In this document: positions 11,142 to 23,935 of the stretch, piece after piece
Layout: every line of letters begins with the position of its first letter
How positions within the stretch are numbered: position 1 is the stretch's first letter
Source of the DNA: Nymphaea colorata
Lineage: Eukaryota > Streptophyta > Magnoliopsida > Nymphaeales > Nymphaeaceae
NCBI RefSeq assembly: GCF_008831285.2
Contig: NW_022205166.1
Location: forward strand, 1 to 46,468
Reading direction: 5' to 3'
DNA length: 46,468 nt
Position numbers and translations under genes: made by a program
Notes under the pieces: generated by a model
Told to the model about the DNA's origin: nothing
The model's database searches: none
The model's input: only the letters and a program-made list of their open reading frames with translations

Positions 11142-12466
11142 ATGAATTTCTGTTAGAAACATCAAAACCATCATTGCATTCATGCTCATTAATGCAAAAA
11201 TCCCAGCCACCATAAACATACATCAAAGAAGTCATTATAAAAGCACAACAAGACAATAACTCACATCCAAGAGCATAAAAATAATGATCTAAGCTGTAAC
11301 TTTACTAAGGGTATGAGGCACAAATCTGGTAAGAAGCTAATAACTAGCTATTGAAATTGCTACATGAAAAATAGATAAAAATATGTGAACTTTAACATGG
11401 ATAAGTTGCCTCTAGGTAAAAATATGATCAGCTTCTTCAATAAAACAAACATCTTCATACGCAGATTTAATACTATAGGGAACAATTTGCAAGCTTGATT
11501 GAAAATAGTCAACAAGATAATAAGAATTAAATCAAGAAAAGAGTAAAAGAAACAACCAACCTCATCCTAAAATTGAACTCCCTATAAAACTAAAATCAGA
11601 CACTACTCCTCTAAAATGAAAAACTTAGGAATCAAATATAAGCGGAAAAGTCACTCAAGACTCATAACAAACATTTAAATGGCTGTTTGGAATAAAAATT
11701 CAATAGTATGAATCACAAGCTTAAGAATGTGGACAAGCAAAAGGAGTAATACAGAGATCAAATGCATACAAAGACAAAGGAGTATGAAAGACTGAAAGAA
11801 AATTATTAAATATTGAAGAAAGAGTTTAATAATGATTGCTAAAGATCGAAAAAGACAATCAAATAGCTGACTATCTAACTTTAAAATACAAAAAGATAAC
11901 TCAACAAATTGAAAAGTTCATCTGAAAAGGAAAAATAGCTTCTCAGCCTTTAAATTCAAAACTTTGAGAAACGTGAAGCCGCACTTAAGTAAAAATTATC
12001 TTCATTTTAAATAAATAACAAAGAACTGTTTGACACCATCAAGTAGCTAAAAGATAAAAATGAGGAGCTTTAAGAAAATTTATACCACGCAAAGAAGATC
12101 ATCGATAAGAACCAAGAAAATACACATTAATACTTAAACCTCCAGAAACAATTGAATGAGAAAAACGTTGAAACAAATACAATCATCAAAGAGCATCATC
12201 AATCTTTCACATCAAATAAGGAAAATAAGCAAACGATCAAAGATGGTGAAGACACTCTCGCTCTTCATGAGGAGATAAAATCTCTAAAATAAAAGATTGT
12301 GGAATTATAAAAAAGAAACATGACGAACTACGAGTAGATAATCCTTAACATGGGAGCTTCTGAGGCCTTCAAAAAGCTTGTCGAAGAAAAGAACACAATT
12401 ATCAAGAAACTGATGCGAGAAAAAGGATAAATCTACGCCAAGATGGCGGTATTACATCAACATTGA
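11142..12466 (+). CDS. Long coiled-coil protein with Cys/His-rich N-terminus
   Basis: ATG 11142, TGA 12464-12466, about 440 residues. Residues 3-30 are rich in Cys and His (C-x2-H, H-H-C, H-E-C, HHKHT), possibly metal-binding. From about residue 70 to the end the sequence is almost continuous heptad coiled coil (for example LLLENEKLRNQIEAEKSL, EILKKEFNNDCERSKK). The frame contains dozens of TAA/TAG codons, and reading them as Glu gives regular charged heptads. One base is missing near 11310 (GGG run). No recognised family; a cytoskeletal or ciliary scaffold is a guess. It ends 33 bases before CEBPZ. Confidence 0.75.
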
Positions 12467-12499
12467 TCACATTCAATTTTATTAGTATATATTATAATA

Positions 12500-14760
12500 A
12501 TGAAGGTCCACTCCAACAACAATAGCAAAAAAGCATCAAAACACGTCGATGAGCAAATAGATCTCAAACGGCATTCCATACAAGAGTTGTATAACAAGGC
12601 TGAGCAGTAATACCAGAGGATTAGCTCATCACAGCAAAACAAATGGCACTCCATCATTTCCCAAGGTGGTACCAAAAAAGATAAGATCAACTTAATGGCC
12701 ACTGAAATCATCTCAAACCCACACACCAGTCTTCAACAGTTCGAATAACTTGCCAAATGGTGCTTCGACCACAATCACAACTTCGCCCTAGATTCCTGCA
12801 GAGCTCTTGTCAACATTTACCATGATTACGTATTTGCTGATAAAAACTCGCTGAAAATCTTCGCAGATTCAGTCCAGACTGTAATTAAAGAAAACAAGAA
12901 GAAATCAACAGTAACCCTAGCGGAACTTGTGGGATTCTATCTTGAACATCACATTAAGAATTTCTATGGGTAGCTGATCAAGAGTGTCGAAGTACTTTTA
13001 ACTTCAACAATACCATTCGTGAAGAAGACTTCCATCACCTTACTTACTTCACTTACAAAGCATGCAGAGCTCAGAAGATTGATCATCAACATTCTCATCA
13101 ACAAGTTCGGAGACCAAGATATGGAAGTTGTGAATGAGGTATACAAAAACTTGAAGAATGAGTTTTATCAAGATTTAGACTCATCAACAATCCTCTTGGA
13201 GTCAGCTCAGGCATTCTTATTCAGGAGCAACATTTCCAGAAAAGCTCAATTCTACGTAATCAACTTCTTGAACAACCTAAACATGAAATTTTTGAACTAG
13301 AAAGGTTTGTCTAAGCTGTTTGAGCTCTTCTACCATTTCTTCGAGAAGCTGATGGGTGAGGATAATAACGAAAGTCTGTGTCTTCTCGTTTGTTCCTCAA
13401 CGCAATTAAAGGACTCAACAAGATTTTTATGTTCATCAAGGGTGGAAATAAATAGACAAAGGCTCTCATTGAGTCAAAGATTGAATCAGTCTACACGATT
13501 GTCCAAAAACAACTAACACTAAGGCGAAGATCCAGCTTTACCTCTTCCTTTTCAATACCACTCCCACATCCATGGCAACCTTACCGACCGTTATTATAGA
13601 TCTCTTTATGAGTTCATTGGCCACAGCTAGATCCTTCACTGCTCACTCGCTGAACTATTTTTCGACTTGATTCTAGTTTCTGTCAAGCAGGATGAAAACA
13701 TAAACCGCATCCTTGCATTTTTGAAAAGAATGCTTCAACTTTGCCTTACTGCACAAGCTAACTTTATGCAACAACTCTCATCATGATTGGAAAGATTATT
13801 GAATAGAAATAATCACTAAAATTGTCATAAGCAAAAATAGAACTGCATGGCTGATGAATCGGAAGAGACCAAATTCTATGATATGTCAAAGAGAGAACCT
13901 CTTTATGCTGGGCCTAAACCACTCTTCTTTGGGAATTGACTATCTTTGCTAACCACTATCATCCTACTGTGAGGATGTTCGCAACTCATCTCATCAATGG
14001 AGAGCCCATCCCATATGATGGTACATTATTTATAACATAGGTTCAAACCCAATGCTCGAGCTGAGTACACCAGCTTCCTCGAAAAGATGGTCCTTAAGAA
14101 GGAAAAGAAATCCGAAGCCTGGAAGATCAAGAATAGCAAGAACCTTAAAAAGATTAGAAAGTCGAAATACGAAACATTAGTGGATAAGCCGCTGACAACT
14201 TTAGAGAAGATGAAAAATTCATCAAGAAGTATCTGGAGCAAGAGAAATGATCCACACCAACTTCAAGAAGGGCAAACTACGACATCGAAGAATTCGCAGA
14301 TGAGTAAGAATATAAGTTAACTTAGAGTCATTTAGAAAGAAATGGATAGGCTTAATCCCAAAGACAATGTTGATATGAGCTTCAGTGATGCACCATAGGA
14401 ATAGAACGAAGAAGGAGATTTCGAAGACTTTGGTGAAGATGCAATGAAGACGAAGGAAACGACCAGTTCGAAGATGAGAATTCGGCTCAGATAACTAGCC
14501 TCTGATGAAGAAGAGGAGTTTGGCTCTAACGAAGAGTTTGAACAAAACTCATAAGACTTTAATGAAGATGAGGATGAGGAAATATAAGAGCAGTCTGATG
14601 AGAAGAGTTCGAATAAGCTTTCAATGAAATTGGCAACGAAGATGACGACTATCCACGCAAAAGAGGAAAGCAAAGCTTCAAAAGAGGCCAACAGAGCAGA
14701 AAGCCTATTGCCAAGGCAACCAAAAACAACAAATTTAAAGGTAAACCTAAAAGACGTTGA
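12500..14760 (+). CDS. CEBPZ: CEBPZ/Noc1 (Mak21) ribosome-biogenesis protein, CBF domain
   Basis: Noc1/Mak21 is a nucleolar HEAT-repeat protein needed for early 60S ribosome assembly. ATG 12500, TGA 14758-14760, about 745 residues. Diagnostic stretches are AFLFRSNISRKAQFYVINFL, LFELFYHFFEKLMG, the DRFYR-like motif NLTDRYYRSLYEFIG near 13590, FLKRMLQLC, YDMSKREPLYAGP and NHYHPTVRMFATHLING. The tail is very acidic and then basic (PRKRGKQSFKRGQQSRKP). At least six frame breaks occur after 13370. A candidate 20-nt intron at 14021-14040 interrupts the conserved Y-x-G-x-P region. Very strong family call. Confidence 0.9.
14021..14040 (+). other. Candidate 20-nt intron in CEBPZ gene
   Basis: It begins GTACATT and ends ACATAG. 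Removing it gives PYDGSNP, similar to the conserved PYxGNP of the family. Nearby frame errors make it less certain than the others. Confidence 0.55.
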
Positions 14761-14828
14761 TTTTTAAACCTTTAAAATTATAATTATCTAATGTAATATT
14801 CGAAGTATTATCATTATCTTCAACAAAA

Positions 14829-17800
14829 TCAAAGGGTGTTTGCTTGATTTAAAATCTCATGATCATGAAGAATGAGTGCCTTTAGTATCTTTTTATACTT
14901 CGCTTAATTGAGGTAAAAGTTCTCAACGTCTTTGGATATATCCCATTTTTCCTCATCCTGATCTTAATATAAACTAAATGAAACCCATTTTCTCGTTCTC
15001 GGATTAAGCAACATTAATTTAGCATCGATAGTGCTAATAAGTAGGCATTAATCATAATCTATCGTACAACAATTTTATAATTATTAGCCTTCGTATTTCC
15101 TACTGCAGATGTTACAAACGAAGGGCGTGATTTATTATTTATTTACAATAACTAGCTTGTCTCGCAGTTATAAAAACTCACTCATTTTCTTTGGTAGTTT
15201 CGTCTTTTAAACCTAGAATCTATCTTCAGAAGACAATTAAGGACCTTAATGATAGAAAAAAGGGCATTAAGGAAATTTAATGGCCTTTTCTCTTCTTCAT
15301 TTAACAGTTATTCATTCTAATGTTATTAAATAAGTAATTATTAAACTTATTTAGCCTTTTCTTCAAAATTTTATTCAATTTTATTGATCCTTTTCCATGA
15401 TTATAATATCTTGGTTGAGAAAGGCATCTAATTGATAAATTCAGCCAGCTACGACTTCGTATAATTGTTATTATATATCTTGGCTAGCAGCACAATATAT
15501 CTAACCATATGCTCTTTAGTCTTTGTATTGGATGCCTTAGTCTTTTTGATAAGCCTGGATAAAAATTTAGATTTTATGAAGAATGCTTGGCTTTTTGATG
15601 ATTGTATAGTGCAAATATGAAGCGGATTATAAGCTATTCATCTTTTGTTAGCTCGCACTCAAGCTCTTAATTAATGATGAGGACATAGCACAGATATAAC
15701 AAGCACTATTCTCTTAAATTTTTCTTCTATTATTTGATTTCTTATACCAAAAATCCATAATATGTCTGTAAAACACTCATCAGCTATTGTTTGCTAAATC
15801 CATTGGAATAATAGTGTTAGAAGGTTGTCTGCACAAGGGGCAGTCGATTTGGTATTTGTCTAGCTTGACAGTGAGGAAGCAGTCATAGTGAATAGTGTGC
15901 TTACATGTTCTCATGGTAATGTTTTCGCCTTTCAAATTAAACCGATGAAAAAGAATATTGGTGTAGCTTAGGTGGGCTAAGTAGCAAAGTCCCCGGAAGC
16001 TTGCAGATAAGACAAAGACTAATGTATTCATCTTAAGCTTGGATTATTTCTGCTTTTTCTACATAGGAATACATCTATTGCTTCTACTTTATCTTCTTCT
16101 ATGAAAGTAGTGCCAGTCTCTTTAGTTTTTGCTTTTATTTCCTTTCTGAAGCTAGTCATCTTACTTACTTAATAATCTTAGAGGTAATTATGAGTCCATG
16201 AGCTAATGATAAAATTCAGGGTAATGCAATTAAAGGTTTTTAGATTCATGTAAGCTTAGGCATGTTGTTGTCAAATGGTTTGTTATCTTTCTAACATTAT
16301 TTCTATAGGATTGGTCTTTAGGGTAGATGCTTTTGAGAACTTTGTTGACTAGGATCATTTTATGCAGTAAATATTCCTTTTAATGTATCTGAGGATAAAA
16401 TCCTGATAAAATTGCCTCCAAAGTTGAAGAAACTATTATTAACTAAAGATAGGGGAACGACCTCTTTATTTTTCTAGATTTTACATTATCTTAAAATGCT
16501 TGGCTTATTAAATAGCTACTTGAACTCAGTGGATATGCTGATATGAAGATTGAAATTAAAACCATCTCCCTATGTATCTTTAGCTCTATACATTTATTTC
16601 TTTTTATCATGTATTACTACGGCATCAATTACTTCTTTCGGAAGATTGTTTCCAAAAAAAATTTGTGTATTTTTTCAAATTATCCTGATTGGATTTCTGT
16701 GACTGTATTAAAAATTTCTTTAAGAGTAGTCTTGGCAAGCTAATTGATATGGCGGTCGTCTTTGGAAAAGATTAAGCCGAAGTAAAGCTCAGAGATGCGG
16801 CTTGTTTATATTTCTGCAAGCAATACTAAGATATTAATCCTAAGCATCATTCTTGTTAGAGAGTAACGCTTAAGGGCATCTTGGTCCTCCTCTTTGATGG
16901 TCGTTAAGATGAAATCATGAATTTGAATTGAGGAAAACCTTCTGGTTAAGATTTTGGATAGAATCTGAATCATAAGGATGTCATATTTGATGATGTTGTT
17001 TCTCACGTAGTACTTTATATAAGGCCAATCATGCTAGTGGCCATAAAGATATGATAAGGTCTTGCAAAAATTAACAAGCTGGCGAAAGATCTGCTGAAAA
17101 ATTTTATGAATTAATCCTCTTTAGTCGTGAGTATCTGCAAATTGCAATTTGGAAGATTCTACAAATTACAGTCTGCATATTTAAATATGATGATGGCTAG
17201 TATCCTTTGCGGGATTCGGAAGCTATCAATCGATCCCTTAAGATTTCGTTTGCACATTCTAAAATAGGTGTTCAACATGGCTTAGAGTTCTTACTTTTTC
17301 TGAACCAAACTGACTATCTTGCACAAGAGTCGATAATATAGATGTTCTGATTAACACATGCTGCTAAATTTGACCTCATACTGCTTCATCATATAGCGAT
17401 AAGGGATCTATGCATAGATACATGGACGAATGAAATGGTAAGCGACTTAAGGCTCCATAACTTAAATTAGCTCATACAGGTGTTCGTAGTAAAGAATGTA
17501 ATTCAACACTTTTATGTGTTTCAAGGTAAACGTATAATCCCATCTTTAAGGATTAGTCAAATTTTTACTATTATTATAAGCGTCTCTTACAACTGACGGT
17601 TGGCATGCTAAATGTTTTAAATGATGAAAGAATTTTGATTTTTGAAATTTTTCATTTCTGCCATAAGCATTCAGGAAGGCCTGAAATAAGCAATGCAGCA
17701 ATTCTGAGGAGCAAAATAAAGTTTAAATGAATTTGAAACTTATGATTCCAAAAAAACTCGTATCCTTATTACACTGAAAATCAATTAGTCTATCTATAAG

Positions 17801-18445
17801 AGGGTCTGAAGAGCCATCAGACTCAAAGAATATCTTCCGGTTTTCTTTCCAAAAATAATGATTTTTCTGGTTGGCTTAGATAAGATATGCCAATATTTCT
17901 CTTAACAATAGGTGAGAATGTACTTTAAGCTAGAGTTGGTTATGAGATAATGCCCATTAAATAGTCTTTGAGATCAGCTTAACGAAGTCATCATTACAAT
18001 CTTTTTTATTGTCTAAGGATTACTTTTATTATTTAGATTACGGTTTTGAGTGATTAGAGCAAAATCCTTCAGTTTTTATTATGTCTTCATTTCCACAATC
18101 GCATATCCCATCGATATCCGTATAGTAGATGTATCGATGACCCTTATGATTGCCATTCTTAAAGCAAGTATCACATAGGACACTGTCAGGATGGACTTGG
18201 CATGTATAGCATTTGAATGAGAGGGTTCTTTTCCATTAAAAGTTGAGGAGTTATCCTAACACCACAAATGCTAGTGTTCACTTGCTCATAAGATATATTG
18301 ATGATTTATTTTATTGGCTTTACTTGAATTTTCCCTCGAAGAGCTATTTGAGGATTGGGTAAATAGTGGTGTCAGCGATCTAAAGGTGGTATTCGAACAA
18401 TTATTGATCTACTGTTGGCAGTGCTGGCTCGCTTAAGTTACCCAT
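14829..18445 (-). CDS. UBR1-type N-recognin E3 ubiquitin ligase
   Basis: N-recognins bind destabilising N-terminal residues through a UBR box and ubiquitinate the protein with a RING domain. ATG 18445 (MGNLSEPALPTVDQELF), TGA 14831-14829, about 1200 residues. The UBR box near 18250-18050 has FKCYTCQVHPDSVLCDTC, HKGHRYIYY, GICDCGNED and EGFC. The RING-H2 near 15900-15800 has CKHTIHYDCFL and CPLCRQPSNTIIP. The C-terminal cap near 15100-14850 has a CNICSRKYEG zinc pair and an ICLL-like block typical of UBR1. Several frame breaks interrupt it. It is shorter than animal UBR1 (about 1750). It shares a 319-base divergent promoter with the poly(A) polymerase gene. Confidence 0.88.
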
Positions 18446-18764
18446 TTTGAGTCTGTACTTATTATAAAAGTATTAGATGCTAAGTTTTACCTAAATAAGT
18501 ATAAAAAATGAAACAAATATATATGAAATTTGTTTATTCATCAAATATATGTGTATATTCACTGGAAAAATGAAAAGATAGTTCAGTCATTTTTTCCATC
18601 TTCATCTTTTTGATTAGAAGCTATATCACCTATTATTTGGATAACTTTTCTAAGGCAACAACAAAATAATAAGCTGTTTATAAGTGCTTCCTATTTTTAG
18701 AAAATAGACAACATTTAACTCACATTAAGCTTGATAATTTTGGAGGTTTGATATATATATTTAC
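18446..18764. promoter_or_regulatory. Divergent intergenic region, UBR gene and poly(A) polymerase
   Basis: A 319-base AT-rich gap separates two genes transcribed away from each other, so it must hold both promoters. I see only poly-A/T tracts and ATATAT runs just before 18765; no recognisable consensus. Confidence 0.5.
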
Positions 18765-20352
18765 ATGATTTCCATGTTGAACTAGAAGGCAGCAGTGCCA
18801 GTGGGTCCTGTGCTAAACCCTGCAGCTCAGATGGTCAACTACATAAAGAACAAATGCAACTTACCTCAAGACCAAATCGAGCGTAAGCTGTTGAACGGCT
18901 AGGCGTTCGACACGATGAAGGGCGAGGGGTCCGACATCGATACTAAGCTCATGGAGTAGATTCTGAACGATAATGATTTTTACTAGAAGCAGTCGCAAAA
19001 GGTGCTCAAGGATGAGGCGATGAAGTTCATCTGCGACATCGTCGAAGAGTGGAGCATCTAAATTGCTAAGAACTAAATGCGTATCAATCAAGAGTAGATT
19101 CACTCATACACTGCAAAACTTCTTCCTTTCGGTAGTTATGTTCTTGATCTTCGCTCCAACAGCAGTGATATAGATTTTATTTGTGTATGCCCTAATTTTA
19201 TACAAAGATAAACCCATTTTTTGATGGACTCGCCAATCGCCTACTCAACAAGATAGAAGTTAAAAACCTAGCAACACGTGCCAATGCCCGTGTCCCCATC
19301 ATCACTTTCACATATAAGGAAATTTAGATCGATATCTCCTTCTGTCAGCTTCAAACCGAAACCATCCCTAGAGACATTGAAAAAGTCATATCTATGGACC
19401 TGCTTAACACAATCAAGGATGATCAAAGCAGAACCTCACTTCTAGGTAGAAAAAATAACCTTATGATTCTTGAGCTCACGGAAAACAAGCTGAAAACTTC
19501 AAACAAACGCTCAGAGTAGTCAAAGTTTGGGCAAAAAATAGAGGAATTTCATCAAACGCTATGGGATACTTGGGTGGTATCTCATGGGCCATTCTTGTTG
19601 CTAAAATTTGCCAAATTTTCCCTCATCACAAACCAGCAAAACTTCTTCACTAATTCTTCGTGTTGTACTCAATATGGAACTGGAAAGTGCCAGTGAGACT
19701 TACTCCCTTGCCTCCTAATGCTACAGATGACAAGAATCCTCCACTCATGTCAGTTATTACACCTGCTTCAGAGTATAACTCAACAGAGAGAGTCAACGCA
19801 GTTACCTACAAGGTGCTCTTTGATTAGATTAGAAGGGCAACTGAAATTCTCATATCTCGAAAGGATCTCTCATAGGTCTGCAGGAAATCCGATTTCTTCA
19901 ACTCATACCCTATCTTTGTGGAGATTGATATCAATGGCCATAACACCTCTAAAGATGATGAGAAATAGTACAAGGATTTCCAAGGTTGGTCGAGTCAAGG
20001 ATACTCAAATTGATTCAAATCATGATCAGCTACCACAAAAAGAAATTGACGACGGTTCATTCAAGATAGTCCCTAATCCAAAAATGTTCAAGAAAAAGTA
20101 TACTAATAAATTATTCAGTGATAAGGACTACGTCCTTTCGAATGCTCTCTTCATTGGAATTGATTGGGTCCAGAAGTGAACGTAAACCTTTGCAGGGCTG
20201 TAAAAGAGTGGTGCGTTCTGATCGACCAGGGCCGAAGCTCCAAGAACCAAAACATCCGCGTGTTCGAGACATACAAAGAAGAGCTAGGAGATGTCGAGAT
20301 TGTGGAGGCTAAGAAGCCCAAGGAGAACAAAGAAGATCCTCGTCTGCTATGA
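18765..20352 (+). CDS. Canonical nuclear poly(A) polymerase
   Basis: This nucleotidyltransferase adds poly(A) tails to mRNA. ATG 18765 (a second in-frame ATG at 18774 is possible), TGA 20350-20352, about 525 residues. The catalytic module has FGSYVLDLRSNSSDIDFICV (GS plus DxD) and a third acidic residue in the I-E-IDISF strand, where the Glu is TAG at 19325. The central domain has VVKVWAKNRGISSNAMGYLGG and WAILVAKICQIFP; the RNA-binding end has GWVESRILKL and FIGIDWGPEVNVN. Four breaks are all one-base losses in runs (T at 19217-19222, G at 19492, 19988 and 20165). It converges on the kinesin gene. Confidence 0.93.
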
Positions 20353-20530
20353 TGCGCCGTCGCAAGGAGCAGGCCCAATGATTGATTAAGTCAGATTGAC
20401 AATATATAAAACTTTATATAAGAAAACTATCTATGATAGAAAATTAATTATTGAACTATTAGACGGCATGCTTGCCCTGAAAGATAAATGAAATTAAAGG
20501 TATTTAAGTATTAGTCAATTAATTTAAAAA

Positions 20531-22650
20531 TCATGAATCATAATTATTTTTCCTCTATTCGAACTGTGCTTTGCTTGCAATTAAGCTATCCAACAGCTTC
20601 TTTATCTCGTTGCTACTGTTATCAACTTTTTCTTATTTCTTCTTGCTTTCATCATTTCTGGTTTCTTCTTTTATTTTGGCGAGCTCTTCTGGAAATAAGA
20701 TATCTTTGATCCTTTCATCGAGCTGTCTGGAGACTTTTTATGTGATTATTAGTCTTTTATTCCTAACTAACATCATCAATCAGCATCTCTTTGTGTTTCC
20801 TCTCAGATTATTGACGTGTCAACATCTTCAAAAATTCTTTCGGGTTGGAAAAGTCTTCTCAGTTTCGGATTTAACTGTGCTTGCTTTTTCATTGTAAACT
20901 CCAACATCTCCTTTACGGATGCCATTCAGCAGGCTTGTCAAAGGATTCGAGAAGTTATGGCTTTAAGACCAAATTTCTTCAAAGTTTTTTGGAGATTTTT
21001 TAATTTTTAGCTTTAGCTTGTTTAAAATTTATTGTTTTTTCTCTTTCTCATACTCATCAAGCATATTTCCTTTTCGAATGAATCTTTATTGTCTTTGATA
21101 AGGATATTTTCTAAGTAAGATAAAATTACAGTAAAGCTTGATGTTTTGCCTCAACATATCAAGCAAAATGGATGTAAGAGTTTCAGTTTAGAGCTTTGAG
21201 CTTGATGATTGGCTCTGGGATTTGATATCTCCAAAAGCAATAGAGCTTAGACTGTTGATGTGCTATATCGTTTATTGAGCATATTGAGTCAAGTTTTGCT
21301 TGATGGCAACGCCATTTGTTGAAGGAGTCACTTTAGGAACATCTTCCTTTATTATGGAATCTAAATTGTAGAAAAAATACTTTTATTTTGAGGATCTAAC
21401 AGCTTTTTAAGATGGCAGTTTATCTCACCAAACAATTTGTATATGCTTTCGATTATTTGAGATACTATGTTTCTCTTTGAGTATCTCTTGACACAACCCT
21501 ACTTCCACTTTCCAATTTTTGATGATCTCTAGATACTCTTTCTCCTTTGACAAACTCTTTTCAAGAGCTACTTTGAGATCTTTTTCGCTCTCAAGTTCTC
21601 AAAGGTTTCATATTAATCATCGGCTGGTTAGGGAATCGTATCTCTTTGCATCTGTCTGCAAAAAGCAATGTAGAATACGTCTCATAGATGTTCTCGTCTG
21701 AGATTCCAGTGTACAAATGACTGATATCTTACTTCACCTGTAAGTGAGTCTTTGAGGATTCTGGTCAGTTTTGACGACTATAAGGAACAAATTTATCAGA
21801 ATTATTTTCAGCTAAAGCAGAGATGACATTTCCCAATGAGCTCAAGGAGTATTGATAAATTTGGCCTCATCTAAGCGGAGATCCACTGAGTTCGACTTTT
21901 TTACTCTTTCTGAGCCTGCCAAATCAATCAAAGAAAGAGTTGAAGACAGGTATTCTGTGCTTGATATTTTCTGTGTGACATATATGGTGAAGATGGTGTG
22001 ACTGCGACTTGAAAGTTGGTTCATTTTCTAAATATTGATTATGCTTACTTGTTTCCCACCTTTCGGAACTTCAATCCGCATTGATGAGCTCGATTGATTG
22101 CTTATAGTTCTCGATAGGAACAATTACAAGGTCTTCAACGAAAGTTTCGCCTTGTTAAATGGATTACCTGATCTGAAGCTTTCCATTCGATGGGTTGAAG
22201 AGGTCATATATATCCTCCATGTAAATTTGCATGAAGGAAATCTAATACTCCATTCTTCCTTATTTTTGGTTTGGCTGAAGTGGTTCAGGATATAATTGAG
22301 GGAAAGAGGAATTAGCCTTGATCTTCTCTTTTAATGGCTTACAAAGTTCCCATCGTGAAGGTCTTACCTGTTCCTGTTTGGCCATATACAAACAAAGAGG
22401 CATTGTTTCCCTGAAGGACGTCTTTGACTATGGGGAGGCATCCTGACTCAAAGACCTTTGTGAGAATATGTATCATCGAAAACCCGTCAAAATAAAGTTG
22501 ATGGATCTTATCTTTGTAGTGGAATGCCACTCCTTTATCGATTATCTTTAATGATTTTTTGGAATGCTCGTTTCTCATGGGGCGGATTCGAATAAAGACG
22601 TTGATTTGCTCAGCTTCTGTTTCTTTTTCACTTGAATTTTTTTTGTTCAT
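20531..22650 (-). CDS. Kinesin motor protein with N-terminal motor
   Basis: Kinesins move along microtubules by ATP hydrolysis. ATG 22650, TGA 20533-20531, about 700 residues. The motor starts at residue 15 (INVFIRIRPMR), with P-loop YGQTGTGKTFTMG, EIYMEDIYDLFNP-type sequence, switch I (NQLSSRSHTIFT), switch II (LIDLAGSER), the SLGNVISALAENN helix, and KLTRILKDSLTG ending in ETYSTLLFADRCKEIR. The C-terminal half is coiled coil. A 21-nt intron lies at 22028-22048. Numerous one-base breaks interrupt the motor. The family within kinesins (compare kinesin-1, -2, -4, -6) cannot be set from this. Confidence 0.9.
22028..22048 (-). other. Candidate 21-nt intron in kinesin gene
   Basis: On the minus strand it begins GTAAGCAT and ends TATTTAG, just before the switch I motif. 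It separates VGNK from MNQLSSRSH. Confidence 0.65.
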
Positions 22651-22689
22651 AAATTCAAAGTTATATATTCTGACAATAGTTATAAAATA

Positions 22690-23757
22690 TCAGTGATGGT
22701 GGGTCGGATGGGTGAGATTGGTGAACTTGATTTTGTGTGATCGAAATAGGGCTAGAGGCAAAAAAGAGAGGCCTTGGTGAGTAGTTGTCAGTCTATTGCA
22801 TCTCTAAGGCCTTGAAGATTGGATCCAACTTTCGTTCCATTTTGGTGAACTCATGTCGAAAGAATGGTTGGAGTAGAAGCTGGAGCGTTTTCTTAACTTG
22901 TAGGGAGTGGGATGGGTCAGATTGGCGTCATTCTTAAATTACAGTTCCATTTAGGTTGTTCTAGTGTGAAATTGAAGAAGGAGCTTTTTCGGAACTTTTG
23001 CTCACCTTCGTAAATTTTAACTTCAGTTAACGGGCAATTATCTCTTTATTCTGACTAATCTATCTACTAAGACTCTTTTTCTTCAATCTCTTATGTTTTT
23101 TCCTTGGGTTCTGTTGTTTGGTGCCGGTTTTATTCAGATTCTTAACTTTTTCAATAAATTTCTTGATATTAGCAGCATCGCTTTCAAGATTTTCGGCGTT
23201 ATTGAAAGCATAGTGGATGATGGTCTTCTTGAGATCCATATTATCGGCCATCACTTTAGTCTTTACCTTTCTGCGGTAGTTGTTTTAGCAGGCCTCCACT
23301 ATTTTGTACAAGGTATCAATCTATAACTATTTATATCTTTTCAATTGCTTCCGAATGAATTGATTAATTTGTCTGAGTCCTCTCCTCAAGATTGAGTAAA
23401 ATTGATTTTTTATATCGTTTTCTGATCTAAATTATCAACACTTTACCGTCCATTCAAAAATCGTGAAATTTAGGCCCATTTATTGCCAATTTGGTTGTGG
23501 TGTTTGATGAGTTATTTCTATTCTGCTTCTACCCACTTCTCATGGCGGATGTTGTCATTCAAATGGTTGTGATAACGTTCCCTGCATTGCTTTCCGTTTC
23601 TGCCTCTAATTTGGTATTAAACTTCCATTATTCTTGAGATCTCTGACCATTTTTTAATGTTTTTCTTTTCGTAAAGTTATTTCAGGATGTTGTCTTCCTA
23701 TATCAAGAGGAAATATACCACCTGGGTCCAAGCCTTTCTCTCTGTCATTTTGCCCAT
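22690..23757 (-). CDS. R2R3 Myb DNA-binding protein
   Basis: A nuclear transcription factor of the Myb type. ATG 23757 (MGKMTERKAWTQ), end about 22690, about 350 residues. Two Myb repeats follow each other: EEDNILKELYEKKNIKKWSE with RGRNGKQCRERYHNHL, then HEKWVEAEEKELIKHH with NKWAEISRFLNGR. The end DIKNQFYSILRRGLRQIN is the R3 C-terminus in the form common in ciliates. The acidic position after EAE is TAG/TAA, read as Glu. A basic Lys-rich segment (PRKKHKRLKKKSL) could be a nuclear-localisation signal. The last 100 residues change frame more than once, so the exact end is uncertain. It lies 39 bases upstream of the kinesin start. Confidence 0.88.
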
Positions 23758-23935
23758 TTAAATTAATCTATTATAGATTTATGATTACTAATAATGATTA
23801 CCCTCCATTTAAAGGTAGCTTTGATCTGAAGTAGCATATACCTTTAACATTAAACAAAATGATAAAGGCATTCATAAAATATTACCTCGAAGGCTTTTGA
23901 TAGTAAATTCGAGAAAGCATAAATTCGACAAAATA

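Noticed and set aside
22690-23050. Separate gene in the Myb C-terminal region
   Set aside because: Open segments continue the same strand without a convincing ATG and with one-base shifts; treated as the Myb tail.
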